Assembly: GCA_964471755.1 (NCBI GenBank)
Contig: CAYYJM010000122.1
Location: 1 to 17,716 of the forward strand
Reading direction: 5' to 3'
Length of the DNA: 17,716 bases
Source of the DNA: CAYYJM01 sp964471755
GTDB lineage: Bacteria; Planctomycetota; Planctomycetia; Gemmatales; Gemmataceae
The first letter of the stretch is position 1; the number at the start of each line of letters is the position of its first letter. The translations under genes and the position numbers were made by a program. The notes beneath the pieces are model-generated. The model made no database searches, was not told the DNA's origin, and worked only from the letters and a program-made list of their open reading frames with translations. This document shows, in pieces, positions 6,514 through 14,471 of the stretch.

Positions 6514-8404
6514 GTGGACACTACCCCATCCGACCCGGCCACGACAGAATCGGCCGGCCTGCAAGCCCTGATCGCCCGTATCTGGGGGTATTCCACCCTG
6601 CGCCCGCTCCAGGCTCAGGCCATGCAGGCCGTTCTGGCCCGGCGTGACTCGCTCGTCGTGCTGCCGACCGGCGGCGGCAAATCGCTCTGCTACCAGGCCC
6701 CGGCCGTCTTCCAGGGCGGCACCACCGTCGTCGTCTCGCCGCTCATCGCCCTGATGAAGGATCAGGTCGATGGCCTGCGTCAACTCGGCGTCGCCGCCAG
6801 CCAGCTCGACAGTACCCTGTCGCCAGCCCAGCGCCGCGAACTGTACACCCAGCTGCACGCCGGAGCGCTCCGCCTGCTGTTCGTCTCGCCCGAACGGCTC
6901 GTGAACTCCGAACTGCCCAGTGTCCTCGAAGAGATCGACGTGCGGACCCTGGCCGTCGATGAGGCTCACTGCATCAGCCACTGGGGCCATGACTTTCGGC
7001 CGGAATATCGCCAGCTTCGTCGGCTGCGGGAGCGGCTGCCCGAGGCCAGCTTTCACGCCTACACGGCCACGGCCACCGAGCAGGTCCGGGCCGACATCAT
7101 CGCCCAGCTCGGCCTGCACGAGCCGCTCGTCCTGGTCGGCAACTTCGATCGGCCCAATCTCGTCTACCGGGTGCTGCCACAGAACGATGTGATGCGCCAG
7201 GTCCTGGAAGTCCTCGAACGTCACGAGAACGAGGCGGGCATCATCTACTGCATGCGCCGCAGCGACGTGGACGAGACCTGCGAACGGCTCCGCAAGAAGA
7301 ACATCAAGGCGATGCCGTACCACGCCGGACTGGCTCCCCGGGAACGCGAGGCGACCCAGGATGCCTTCCTCAAGGAAGAGTGCGATGTCGTCGTCGCGAC
7401 GATCGCCTTCGGCATGGGCATCGACCGGAGCAATGTCCGCTTCGTGCTGCACCTGGCGATGCCGAAATCGCTGGAGCATTATCAGCAGGAGACCGGCCGA
7501 GCCGGCCGGGATGGCCTGGAGGCCGAGTGTGTCCTGCTCTACTCCGCTCGCGATCATCTGTCGCTCAAGTCGATCATCCAGAAATCGGCCGAGGAGGGCG
7601 GAGCGGCACCGGAGTATCTCGCCAGCTCGTTCCGGCACCTCGAAGAGATGACACGCTACTGTCGCNNNNNNNNNNGCCACCTGTCGGCATCACGCCCTGG
7701 TTCGCTACTTCGGCCAGGAGTATCCGACGCCGAACTGCAAGGCGTGCGACATCTGCCTGGGCGACACGGAGGAGGTGCCCGAAGCTCCGGTCGTCGCCCA
7801 GAAGATCCTCTCCTGCGTGGCTCGGGTGCGTGAGCGCTTCGGCATCGGCCACGTCATCAACGTGCTGCGCGGCAAGAACAGCGACATGATCCGCAAGTAT
7901 CAGCACGAGCAGTTGACGACCTATGGTATCCTGAAGGAGATCGCCGAGGCGAGCCTGCGCGACTGGATCTACCAGCTGATCGACCTCGGCGTCCTGGTCC
8001 AGACGGAGGACGAGTACCCGAAGCTGTGTTTGAATGCCGGCTCGTGGGAGGTCATGAAGGGCGAGCGTTCCGTGCGGCTGATCCAGATCCGTCGGCGGGC
8101 GAAGGGCGAGGCCCGGCAGAAGACCGTCGTCGAGGAGGACGCCTGGGAGGGCGTCGATCGGCTGCTGTTCGATCGGCTGCGCGAACTGCGTCGTCGGCTG
8201 GCGTCGGAGCAGGCGGTGCCGCCGTACGTGATCTTCACCGACAAGGTGCTGCGTGAGCTGGCCCGCGTTCGGCCCTCGACACCGGAACGGATGCTCCGCA
8301 TCAGCGGCGTCGGGCAGAAGAAGCTGGCCGACTACGGCGACCTGTTCCTGGAGGCGATCTGCCAGGACTGCCTGGATCGAGGGCTGGCGATGGATGAGGG
8401 GTGA
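6514..8404 (+). CDS. recQ: ATP-dependent DNA helicase RecQ (interrupted by N gap)
   Basis: A 3'-5' superfamily-2 DNA helicase for recombination and fork repair. It has 384 codons before and 242 after a 10-N gap. Seen in order: motif 0 around GYSTLRPLQ (25-33), Walker A LPTGGGKS (50-57), VVVSPLIALMKDQ (72-84), DEAH box VDEAHCISHWGHD (148-160), TATAT (184-188), YCMRRSDVDE (245-254), motif V ATIAFGMGID (295-304) and motif VI QQETGRAGRDG (324-334). After the gap come the zinc-site cysteines (TCRHH, then NCKACDIC), a winged-helix RQC region and an HRDC-like end (VRPSTPERMLRISGVGQKKL). The two halves are in different frames across ten Ns. The flanks join as TRYCR and ATCRHHALVRYF, which fits a real gap of zero or a small multiple of three bases, so the gene is very probably intact. 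The GTG start has GGAGG at 6503. aat follows 4 nt after the stop. Confidence 0.95.
7666..7675. other. Assembly gap of ten Ns inside recQ
   Basis: Ten unresolved bases just before the RecQ zinc-binding region. Upstream frame ends at 7665 and the downstream RecQ frame begins at 7676, so ten bases would break the frame. The number of Ns is probably a placeholder, not a measured length. Confidence 0.98.
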
Positions 8405-8408
8405 ACTC

Positions 8409-9047
8409 ATGCCCCGCTTCTTCCGAGACCCGGCCCGCTGTGATGCGGATGGCCTCGTCGCCGTCGGCGGCGAACTGTCGCCGCCACGACTGCTCGACGC
8501 CTACTCGCACGGCATCTTCCCATTCTTCGACGAATCGACGCCCATCCTCTGGTGGTCGCCTGATCCCCGCGCGATCATCGAACTCGACGGCCTTCGCATC
8601 TCGCGTCGCCTGGCCCGCACCCTGCGTTCCGGCAAGTTCACGCACACGCTCAACCAGGCGTTCGACACCGTCGTCCGTGCCTGCGCCGTGCGCGAAGGGC
8701 AGGGCGTGTGGATCACGCCGACCATGATCGAGGCCTACACGGCCATGCACCAGCTCGGCCATGCGCATAGCCTGGAGGTCTGGCACGACGGCGAACTGGC
8801 CGGCGGCGTCTTCGGCATCGCCATCGGCGGCTTCTTCGCCGGCGAGTCGATGTTCACGCGCGTCACCGACGGCAGCAAGGCCGCCCTGGCCTTCCTGTTC
8901 GAGCGGCTCAACGCCAGAGGGTTCCGCCTCTTCGACGTGCAGTACATCAACGACCACACAGAGAGCCTCGGCGCGATCGAGATCCGGCGGCGCGATTATC
9001 TGCGCCGCCTCGCCGAGGCCGTCCAGGTGCAGACGACGTTGACGTAA
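8409..9047 (+). CDS. aat: Leucyl/phenylalanyl-tRNA--protein transferase
   Basis: A 212-aa cytoplasmic enzyme that moves Leu or Phe from aminoacyl-tRNA to the N-terminus of proteins beginning with Arg or Lys, marking them for ClpS/ClpAP in the N-degron pathway. Seen: GLVAVGGELSP (15-25), AYSHGIFPFF (31-40), WWSPDPRAII (48-57), the GVWITPTMIEAY block (99-110), GHAHSLEVWHDGELAGGVFG (117-136), the GGFFAGESMF motif (140-149) and DVQYINDHTESLGAIEI (176-192). These cover the whole family. At 212 aa it is a little shorter than E. coli Aat (234 aa). ATG 8409 lies 4 nt after the recQ stop with GAGGGG 7 nt upstream, so it is likely translated from the recQ transcript. It converges on the EF-hand gene with 4 nt between the stops. 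Confidence 0.95.
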   Translation: MPRFFRDPARCDADGLVAVGGELSPPRLLDAYSHGIFPFFDESTPILWWSPDPRAIIELDGLRISRRLARTLRSGKFTHTLNQAFDTVVRACAVREGQGVWITPTMIEAYTAMHQLGHAHSLEVWHDGELAGGVFGIAIGGFFAGESMFTRVTDGSKAALAFLFERLNARGFRLFDVQYINDHTESLGAIEIRRRDYLRRLAEAVQVQTTLT

Positions 9048-9057
9048 TGGTTCAACG
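9037..9057. other. Small hairpin spanning two convergent stop codons
   Basis: CGTTGA (9037-9042) and TCAACG (9052-9057) can pair around a 9-nt loop that contains the aat stop codon and the last base before the EF-hand gene end. There is no T-run on either side, so it is at best a weak bidirectional terminator. Confidence 0.22.
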
Positions 9058-10851
9058 CGGAATCGGCACCTCGCCGATCGGCTCCGGCTTGCGCCCCTCG
9101 GGTTGACGCTTCCCGACGAAGGCGGTCGCTTCCGTATCGCTGATCAGGCCGTCGCCATCGAGGTCCAGACGCTGGAACGCGGCCATCGGGCCGAGAAACT
9201 CGCGCGGACTGATGTAGCTATCGCCGTTGACGTCCATGCTCCGGAACCACTCCGGCCCCCGACGGACTTCCGGATTCAGGTTGACGCCCCCCTGACGCAT
9301 GGTCGCGCCCCCCATCCCCGGCGTCTGCATCACCATGACGGAGGCGTTGGTGTTGAAGCTGATCTGGAGGGCGTAACGCCGCGGAATGTCACTGCGAGCC
9401 AGTGCGGTCTGGTTCGCCTTGATGTACTTCATCAGCGGCTTCGCGGCGTTGCGCAGTTCGCCGATCGACAGCTTCGCGTCCGGCTGCGTATCGAGAATCT
9501 CGAACAGGCCCCGCCCCTGATCGAGGAAGCCGATGGCCACCTGCGACCAGGCCCCGCCACCGGTCAGTTCGCCGAACTGATCGATCTCCTCCAGTGTCAG
9601 AAAGCCGTCACCGTTCATGTCCGGCCAGTCGCCGAAGTTGCGCAGGTAGACCGCCTGTGGGTTCTTGTTGATCTCCTCCAGCGACACCCGGCCGGTCTTC
9701 TTCGTGTCGAGGGCGTTGAAGATCCCGGTAACGTACCGCTTTATGCTCCCCGTCGGTCGATATCGGCTGGAGCCGGGAGCCGCGTTGCGATCGAACCGGA
9801 AGCTGGCATCGCCCAGGTGGAAGGTCAGTCCGTTCGCCTCGGGCTTCTCACGATCGACCTTCTCGCCTTCCACCTCGACGGCTCCACCAGCCGTGACCAG
9901 TTGCTCCATCCGCACAAGGATCGAAACGTGCGGCGGACTGACCACCCACTTGACCAGCTCCAGCGCGTCGATCTGGTTGTCGTGGTTGGCGTCGTAGCTG
10001 GCGAAGTCGGCCGGCGGGATGCGGAACTCCGTGGCACTGAGGCCACCGCTCTTGTCCACGTCGAGTCGGGCGAGCATCGCCTTGGCGAACTTGAGCCGTG
10101 CTGTCACGCGAGTGGCACTCGCCTCGCGCGGAACGGCGACAAGGTTCAGGCTGAAGGCGGCCGACTGGCCAGGAACGTTCGGCGGGCGGTAACCCGGAAA
10201 CGCCTGGTTGCCAACGATTTCGGTCACCGAGACGATCTCGTCGTCGTTCACGTCGAACCGGCCGAGGAGCTTGCCGACCTGATCGAGTTCCGCCCGGCTG
10301 AGTCGGCCATCGCGATCCGCATCCAGGGCCCGGAACAGCGCGTCGGAGACGGCGGAACTGTTGCCTCCTCGAGCGTACCCCTGGCTGTAGCCGGCCACCA
10401 CGGCCAGCGGGCCGGCCGAGGTGCTGGCGTAGTAGCTGAGGTACTCGTGCCGATCGACCTTGCCATCGCCGTCCAGGTCCAGATCCTGCATCGTCGGTGT
10501 CCCGCCGGTCGCCGGCTGGATCTGACGAGCCGCGATGAACTGGCCATTCACCAGCATGATCTGCATCTGGAAGGCGCTCGGAACGCGCGTTCGTTCGCTC
10601 TCGTCGATGAAGTTGTCCCGGTTGCGATCGGCGAACTTGAACCAGCGATCCATGTGATCGTTCCAGCGCGAGAAGATCGACTGGTCGCCGTTGGTGATGC
10701 GCAGCCGGAGCCGCAGCGGCACGTCCTCGTGCAGAAGGACAAGGTCCTGCACCTCGGTTCCGAGCGGCGTCTTCGCCACCGGCTTCGGCACCTCCACCGG
10801 TGCGGCCAGGGCCAGGCTCAGAACGAGGGCGGTGAGGTCGAGGGGAATCAC
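9052..10851 (-). CDS. Exported protein with eleven EF-hand loops
   Basis: A 599-aa protein with an N-terminal signal peptide (MIPLDLTALVLSLALAAP, 1-18), so it acts outside the cytoplasm. Eleven 12-residue EF-hand-type loops are visible, starting at D75, D125, D177, D200, D264, D287, D382, D411, D454, D540 and D563. The loops at 125, 411 and 563 (DLDGDG or DMNGDG) match the calcium-binding consensus best; those at 382 and 454 are degraded. The linker regions between have no recognised domain. A structural, calcium-dependent role is likely but unproven. The start is GTG: its bases overlap the DUF1501 stop codon as GTGA, and AGGAGG (10859-10864) sits 7 nt upstream inside the DUF1501 gene. This implies translational coupling. 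The gene ends 4 nt from the aat stop. Confidence 0.88.
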   Translation of the reverse strand: MIPLDLTALVLSLALAAPVEVPKPVAKTPLGTEVQDLVLLHEDVPLRLRLRITNGDQSIFSRWNDHMDRWFKFADRNRDNFIDESERTRVPSAFQMQIMLVNGQFIAARQIQPATGGTPTMQDLDLDGDGKVDRHEYLSYYASTSAGPLAVVAGYSQGYARGGNSSAVSDALFRALDADRDGRLSRAELDQVGKLLGRFDVNDDEIVSVTEIVGNQAFPGYRPPNVPGQSAAFSLNLVAVPREASATRVTARLKFAKAMLARLDVDKSGGLSATEFRIPPADFASYDANHDNQIDALELVKWVVSPPHVSILVRMEQLVTAGGAVEVEGEKVDREKPEANGLTFHLGDASFRFDRNAAPGSSRYRPTGSIKRYVTGIFNALDTKKTGRVSLEEINKNPQAVYLRNFGDWPDMNGDGFLTLEEIDQFGELTGGGAWSQVAIGFLDQGRGLFEILDTQPDAKLSIGELRNAAKPLMKYIKANQTALARSDIPRRYALQISFNTNASVMVMQTPGMGGATMRQGGVNLNPEVRRGPEWFRSMDVNGDSYISPREFLGPMAAFQRLDLDGDGLISDTEATAFVGKRQPEGRKPEPIGEVPIPR

Positions 10852-12134
10852 CGAAGCACCTCCTTGACCGCGTTCGCCGTCTTATCGACGATGCTGATCG
10901 GCCGACCGATGTTCGAGTTGTTCTGCTTCTCCGGGTCGATGCCGAGCGCGACGCACAGGGTCGCCAGCAGGTCGCCGATGGACATCTGACCATCCGTGAC
11001 GCTCATGCCGTCGGCACTGGTCTTGCCGTGGGCCTGTCCGCCGTTGATGCCGCCGCCGGCCAGGACGGTCGTCCAGGCAGAGGCGAAGTGATCCCGGCCC
11101 TGGGCCCGGTTGATCTTCGGCGTCCGACCGAACTCGCCCATCCACAGGATCGTCGTCGTCTCCAGCAGACCGCGATCCTTGAGGTCTTCCATCAGCGTCG
11201 CCCAGGCCGGGTCGAGAACCTCGCTGAGACGCTGGACCGCGGTGAAGTTCTGTGCGTGCGTGTCCCAGCCGAAGGCCTGCTGATTGTTGACGCCGGCCAG
11301 CGTCACCTCGACGAACGGCACGCCGCGTTCGACCAGTCGGCGAGCCAGCAGGCAGCCCTGGCCGAAGAGGTTTCGGCCGTAGCGATCGCGCAGTGCGTCC
11401 TTCTCGTCTTCCAGGTTGAAGGCCCGCGTCGCCTCGCCCTGCATCAGGCGGACGGCTCGCTCGTAGGCCGACTGGTGACTGATGACGGAGGACGTCGGTC
11501 GTCCGGCGGCGAACTGCGAGTCCATGTCGTGCAGCAGACCGAGCCGGGCGGCGGCCTGCTCGGCGGAGACATCGGCCGGTCGGTCGATGTCCTGCACCTT
11601 CATCACCGTGGCATAGTCGATCTGCTGCTGCTGACGGAAGTTGGCCGACTCGCCGACGACAAGCGGGGCGTAGGTCGGACCAAGGAACCCGGGCAGGTAG
11701 GCGGCCGGGTTGAAGAAGCGGTACGGGGCGATGCTGACGTAGGAGGGCAGGGCGGCGTCCTCGGAGCCGAGTTCTTTGGCCACCAGCGAGCCGATGGGCG
11801 GATACTGAATCGGCCCGGTCGGAGCCTGACCGGTGCGCATCAGATACGTCGCCCGGCTGTGGTCGGCCTCCTTCGTGTTCATGCCGCGCAGAACGGCGAG
11901 GTGGTTGCCGAGTCGGGCCAGTTTCGGCAGATGCTCGCTGATGTGCAGACCGGGCGCGGCCGTCTGGATGGTCTTGAACGGGCCGCCGTTCATCCAGAGC
12001 AGGATGCAGGCCCGCTTGCGCTGGGGATTCTTCGCCGCCTCGGAAGCGAGAGCCGGCAGCCACGGCGCGACGCCGGCGCTGAGCGCTCCCAGCGACGCCA
12101 GTTTGAGCCAGTCACGACGCGTGAGTCTCGACAT
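10848..12134 (-). CDS. DUF1501 protein with Tat signal
   Basis: A 428-aa protein of the DUF1501 family, related to the alkaline phosphatase/sulfatase fold and much expanded in planctomycetes; its reaction is unknown. Residues 1-31 form a Tat signal: TRRDWLKLA (5-13), then a hydrophobic stretch to PALASEA. Family motifs include WMNGGPFKTI (47-56), which is degraded from the usual GGPS form, LRGMNTKEADHSRA (82-95), GWDTHAQNF (289-297) and WMGEFGRTPKIN followed by GRDHF (331-350). The likely metal ligands are the Asp/His of GWDTH and GRDHF, by analogy. ATG 12134 has AGGAG 9 nt upstream. It is the second gene of a minus-strand operon behind the DUF1549 gene and overlaps the EF-hand gene by 4 bases. 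Confidence 0.92.
   Translation of the reverse strand: MSRLTRRDWLKLASLGALSAGVAPWLPALASEAAKNPQRKRACILLWMNGGPFKTIQTAAPGLHISEHLPKLARLGNHLAVLRGMNTKEADHSRATYLMRTGQAPTGPIQYPPIGSLVAKELGSEDAALPSYVSIAPYRFFNPAAYLPGFLGPTYAPLVVGESANFRQQQQIDYATVMKVQDIDRPADVSAEQAAARLGLLHDMDSQFAAGRPTSSVISHQSAYERAVRLMQGEATRAFNLEDEKDALRDRYGRNLFGQGCLLARRLVERGVPFVEVTLAGVNNQQAFGWDTHAQNFTAVQRLSEVLDPAWATLMEDLKDRGLLETTTILWMGEFGRTPKINRAQGRDHFASAWTTVLAGGGINGGQAHGKTSADGMSVTDGQMSIGDLLATLCVALGIDPEKQNNSNIGRPISIVDKTANAVKEVLR
10859..10864 (-). promoter_or_regulatory. Ribosome binding site inside DUF1501 gene for EF-hand gene
   Basis: AGGAGG on the minus strand, 7 nt before the GTG at 10851, inside the last codons of the DUF1501 gene. It supports the GTG start and coupling of the two genes. 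Confidence 0.65.
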
Positions 12135-12163
12135 GGATGTAGCTCCTGCGGTGTGCGATCTTC

Positions 12164-12226
12164 TTTAGCCGCCGGCTTGCCGGCGGGGTTTTCGCAGTGA
12201 AGACCCCCGGCAAGCCGGGGGCTAAA
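12164..12226. repeat. Nested palindromic repeat (cruciform type)
   Basis: Two perfect hairpins lie side by side: CCGCCGGC-TT-GCCGGCGG (12169-12186) and CCCCCGGC-AA-GCCGGGGG (12204-12221). The outer ends TTTAGCC (12164-12170) and GGCTAAA (12220-12226) are also complementary, so the whole 63-bp element is an imperfect inverted repeat built from two copies of a TTTAGCC...GGCTTGCC unit. This type of palindrome is widely dispersed in planctomycete genomes. It fills the gap between the DUF1549 and DUF1501 genes of one operon and may tune read-through or mRNA stability. Confidence 0.8.
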
Positions 12227-12233
12227 TGGACGG

Positions 12234-13817
12234 TCAATGATTCAACGCGAACTCGCTGCTGTTGAGCAGAACCCAGAAGACGTCGGCAAGGGCCTTGCGT
12301 GAGTCGCGGGCGGGACCTCCGGAGCTGACGTAGCGCATCAGCTTCTCCTCTTCGAGCGGACGCATCGGCCGGGCCAGGACCGCCAGGAAGAGGGTCTGCA
12401 AGCGCTCCCGCGTGTCGAGGAACGGAGCGTCGATCACGGCCGAGAGCGTCTTGCTCCGCTCGACACTGGTCACGTCGGTCATGAAGCGGCCATTCATCAT
12501 GGCCAGTGCTTGAAGGATGGTCGTCTGCGTCTCGGTCTTGCGATCGACGCTGTTGCCGAACCGGGCGAGGAACTCGGCCCGCGGCGAGCCCTGACCGGCG
12601 ATGACGATCGGCTGCTGATACTGGTTACTGAGGTTGTCGCGGTAGCCGGTCGCCTGGCACAGGCTGTCGAAGAACTGCTCGGCCGTCAAGCCCTTGAGGG
12701 CCATCCGGGCGAACAGGGTCGGCTCATCCTGGCCAGCCTCGAAACGCATGCTCGTCCGCTGGTACGTCTCCGAATTGCAGATGGCCCGCACGAGAAACTT
12801 CAGGTCGAAGCCGCTCTCGACGAAGGCCCGGCCCAGCTCGTCGAGCAGTTCGGGATGCGATGGCTTGTTGCTCTCGTCGCCCATCTCATCGACGGGATCG
12901 ACCAGGCCGATGCCGAAGAAGTGGGCCCACATCCGGTTGGCCGCCGCCTTGCCGAAGTACGGATTGCTCCGGTCGGTCAGCCAGCGAGCGTAGACGTCGC
13001 GCGGATTGGCATCACCGGTCAGGTTCGCGGGGGGACCGTCGAGCAGAACGGGGCCGACCTTCCTGTTCCGACCGGGGATGGCGATCTCATGGCCCGTGTC
13101 GGCCTCGGTGCCGTTGAAGACCATGCCGTTCTGTTCCTGCGGCTGGATGCGGACGAAGAAGGCGGCCTGCTGCCAGAACTGCTCCCGGCTCCAGTGTGCG
13201 AACGGATGATCGTGACACTGGGCACACTCCATCTTCACGCCGACGAAGACGCGCGAGAAGGCGGCGGCCAGGTTCTCCGGCCGAAACTCGCTGGCCTGGT
13301 AGAAGGCCCGTGCGTTCAGGCTCTGCTGGAAGACAGGCCGACCGCCGGGTCCTGGAGGACCGCCGATCGGCAGGGTGATCAGATCGCGTGCGATCACGTC
13401 ATAGGAGACGTCCTCGCGGAGTTTCTCGCGCAGCCAGTTCTCGACCTGACTCGCCTGGAAGGCGGCCTGCTGATTGCTGCTCGGCGGCACCAGGGCGACC
13501 CGCCAGGCGGCGGCGAAGTTGTTCACGTAACCGTTGCTGGTCAGCAGGTCGTCGATCAGCTTGCGCCGCTTGTCCGGGTCGGTGCTGGCCAGAAACTCGG
13601 ACACTCGGGAGGCCGGCGGAATCCGTCCGGTGATGTCGAGATAGACGCGGCGCAGGAACTCGGCATCGTCAGCACGCGGAGCCGGCGCGACCTTGTTCTC
13701 GGCCAGAACGGCCTGGATGCCTTGATCGATCCGGCGCGTCAGACCGAAGGGATCGGGACCGGCCAGCGCGGGAGTCGCCAGAACCCCCAGAAGCAGCAGC
13801 AGGCGAACAGGTTGCAT
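12234..13817 (-). CDS. DUF1549/DUF1553 exported protein
   Basis: A 527-aa planctomycete-type protein. Residues 1-19 are a signal peptide (MQPVRLLLLLGVLATPALA). DUF1549 covers about 25-215, with LRRVYLDITGRIPP (55-68) and the MECAQCHDHPFAHW motif (196-209), where C198-x2-C201-H202 is a single CxxCH that could hold heme c. DUF1553 covers about 275-520, with NRMWAHFFGIGLVDPVDEMG (294-313), SHPELLDELG (320-329) and the closing LLNSSEF (517-523). The N-terminal PSCyt1 cytochrome and sugar-binding domains often seen in longer relatives are absent, so this is a compact version. ATG 13817 has AGGAGG 8 nt upstream. It leads the operon with the DUF1501 and EF-hand genes. Work on relatives is thin; a redox or polysaccharide-related role is only a guess. 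Confidence 0.9.
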   Translation of the reverse strand: MQPVRLLLLLGVLATPALAGPDPFGLTRRIDQGIQAVLAENKVAPAPRADDAEFLRRVYLDITGRIPPASRVSEFLASTDPDKRRKLIDDLLTSNGYVNNFAAAWRVALVPPSSNQQAAFQASQVENWLREKLREDVSYDVIARDLITLPIGGPPGPGGRPVFQQSLNARAFYQASEFRPENLAAAFSRVFVGVKMECAQCHDHPFAHWSREQFWQQAAFFVRIQPQEQNGMVFNGTEADTGHEIAIPGRNRKVGPVLLDGPPANLTGDANPRDVYARWLTDRSNPYFGKAAANRMWAHFFGIGLVDPVDEMGDESNKPSHPELLDELGRAFVESGFDLKFLVRAICNSETYQRTSMRFEAGQDEPTLFARMALKGLTAEQFFDSLCQATGYRDNLSNQYQQPIVIAGQGSPRAEFLARFGNSVDRKTETQTTILQALAMMNGRFMTDVTSVERSKTLSAVIDAPFLDTRERLQTLFLAVLARPMRPLEEEKLMRYVSSGGPARDSRKALADVFWVLLNSSEFALNH

Positions 13818-13990
13818 GGAGTGGACCTCCTGGTGCGGCCCCCGGCGAGGACGTCCACAGACAGCAGAATCCGTCGCTCGGCCCGGCCGGTGGTGTGGTC
13901 ATCGAGATAAACGGTCCAGACGTGACAAACTAACCGGTTCTCTCGCGATGAGGCAGTCTTATGATTTGGGTGCAGGCGGAGAAACGCAGC
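13818..13990. other. Upstream region of DUF1549 operon
   Basis: This stretch between the operon start and the ACP terminator holds no gene. It is richer in A and T at about 13900-13970, where the operon promoter would be expected. A TTGTCA hexamer on the minus strand (13923-13928) lacks a good -10 box, so no promoter is called. Confidence 0.3.
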
Positions 13991-14035
13991 AAAAACCCGA
14001 GGCCAGGAGGCAATCCTTCGCCTCCTGGCCCCGGG
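13991..14035 (-). terminator. Strong intrinsic terminator after acyl carrier protein
   Basis: On the minus strand an 11-bp perfect stem GGCCAGGAGGC / GCCTCCTGGCC (14001-14011 with 14020-14030) closes an 8-nt loop. Four more pairs (CCCG/CGGG) follow after one mismatch, then TTTTT (13991-13995). It lies 20 nt after the ACP stop and separates it from the DUF1549 operon. Confidence 0.88.
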
Positions 14036-14054
14036 TGGTGATTCGCGCGCTCTC

Positions 14055-14315
14055 TCAGGCGGCCGCGGTGCTGTTGAGCTTGGCCATGAGCAGATCGAGA
14101 ATGTCGCCCACGGTCGTGAGCTTCTCCAGCTCCTCGTGCGTCAGGCGGATCTTGAAACGGCGCTCGATCTGAGACACGGCACTGACGATATCGACCGAGT
14201 CCAGACCGAGTCCTTCACGGAGCGAGTCGGTTTCCGACAGATCCGAGTAGGAGTTGCCGGTGTCCTCTTCCAGAATCTCGACGAGCATCTTGCGGATCGC
14301 ATCTCGATCAGCCAT
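14055..14315 (-). CDS. Acyl carrier protein, noncanonical
   Basis: An 86-aa acidic protein with the acyl carrier fold. It carries a growing acyl or other thioester on a phosphopantetheine arm attached to S40 in LGLDSVDIVS (36-45). Helix I (3-17), helix II from the DSVD site and helix III around THEELEKLTTVGDIL (59-73) are all present. The usual fatty-acid AcpP motif DSLDTVEL is replaced by DSVDIVSAV, which suggests a dedicated carrier rather than the main one. ATG 14315 has AAGGAAGG upstream. It has its own terminator and a candidate promoter at 14404-14433, so it is probably a single-gene unit. No synthase or ligase is adjacent; the nearest lipid gene is the PlsC-type gene 1 kb away on the other strand. 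Confidence 0.92.
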   Translation of the reverse strand: MADRDAIRKMLVEILEEDTGNSYSDLSETDSLREGLGLDSVDIVSAVSQIERRFKIRLTHEELEKLTTVGDILDLLMAKLNSTAAA

Positions 14316-14403
14316 CGGCCACCCTTCCTTGCGTCGCAGACGGGCTCTGCCGGCTCCTCATCTCCGCGGTCCCTTCACGCTGAGTCGGCCGGATTCGCCC
14401 ATC

Positions 14404-14433
14404 AGTAAACCGTAACCGGGCGGTGCGAATCAA
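14404..14433 (-). promoter_or_regulatory. Candidate promoter for acyl carrier protein gene
   Basis: On the minus strand TTGATT (14428-14433) and TTTACT (14404-14409) are 18 bp apart, about 90 nt before the ATG at 14315. Arms GATTCGC (14392-14398) and GCGAATC (14425-14431) form a dyad around it. Confidence 0.32.
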
Positions 14434-14471
14434 GGCGAAGTGGGCAGCGTCTGCCGAACTGGCAAGGCCGC

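Noticed and set aside
7541..7552. Partial match to the 1-91 repeat arm (TACTCCGCTCGC)
   Set aside because: Only 12 bases match and it lies in the conserved RecQ coding sequence, so it is a chance match.
9103..10989. Long plus-strand open frame of 628 codons
   Set aside because: It is exactly antisense to the EF-hand gene, whose repeated Asp loops and signal peptide prove the minus strand. The plus-strand product shows no domain and is a high-GC shadow.
12510..13910. Plus-strand open frame of 466 codons
   Set aside because: Antisense to the DUF1549/DUF1553 gene, no recognisable domain, no ribosome site.
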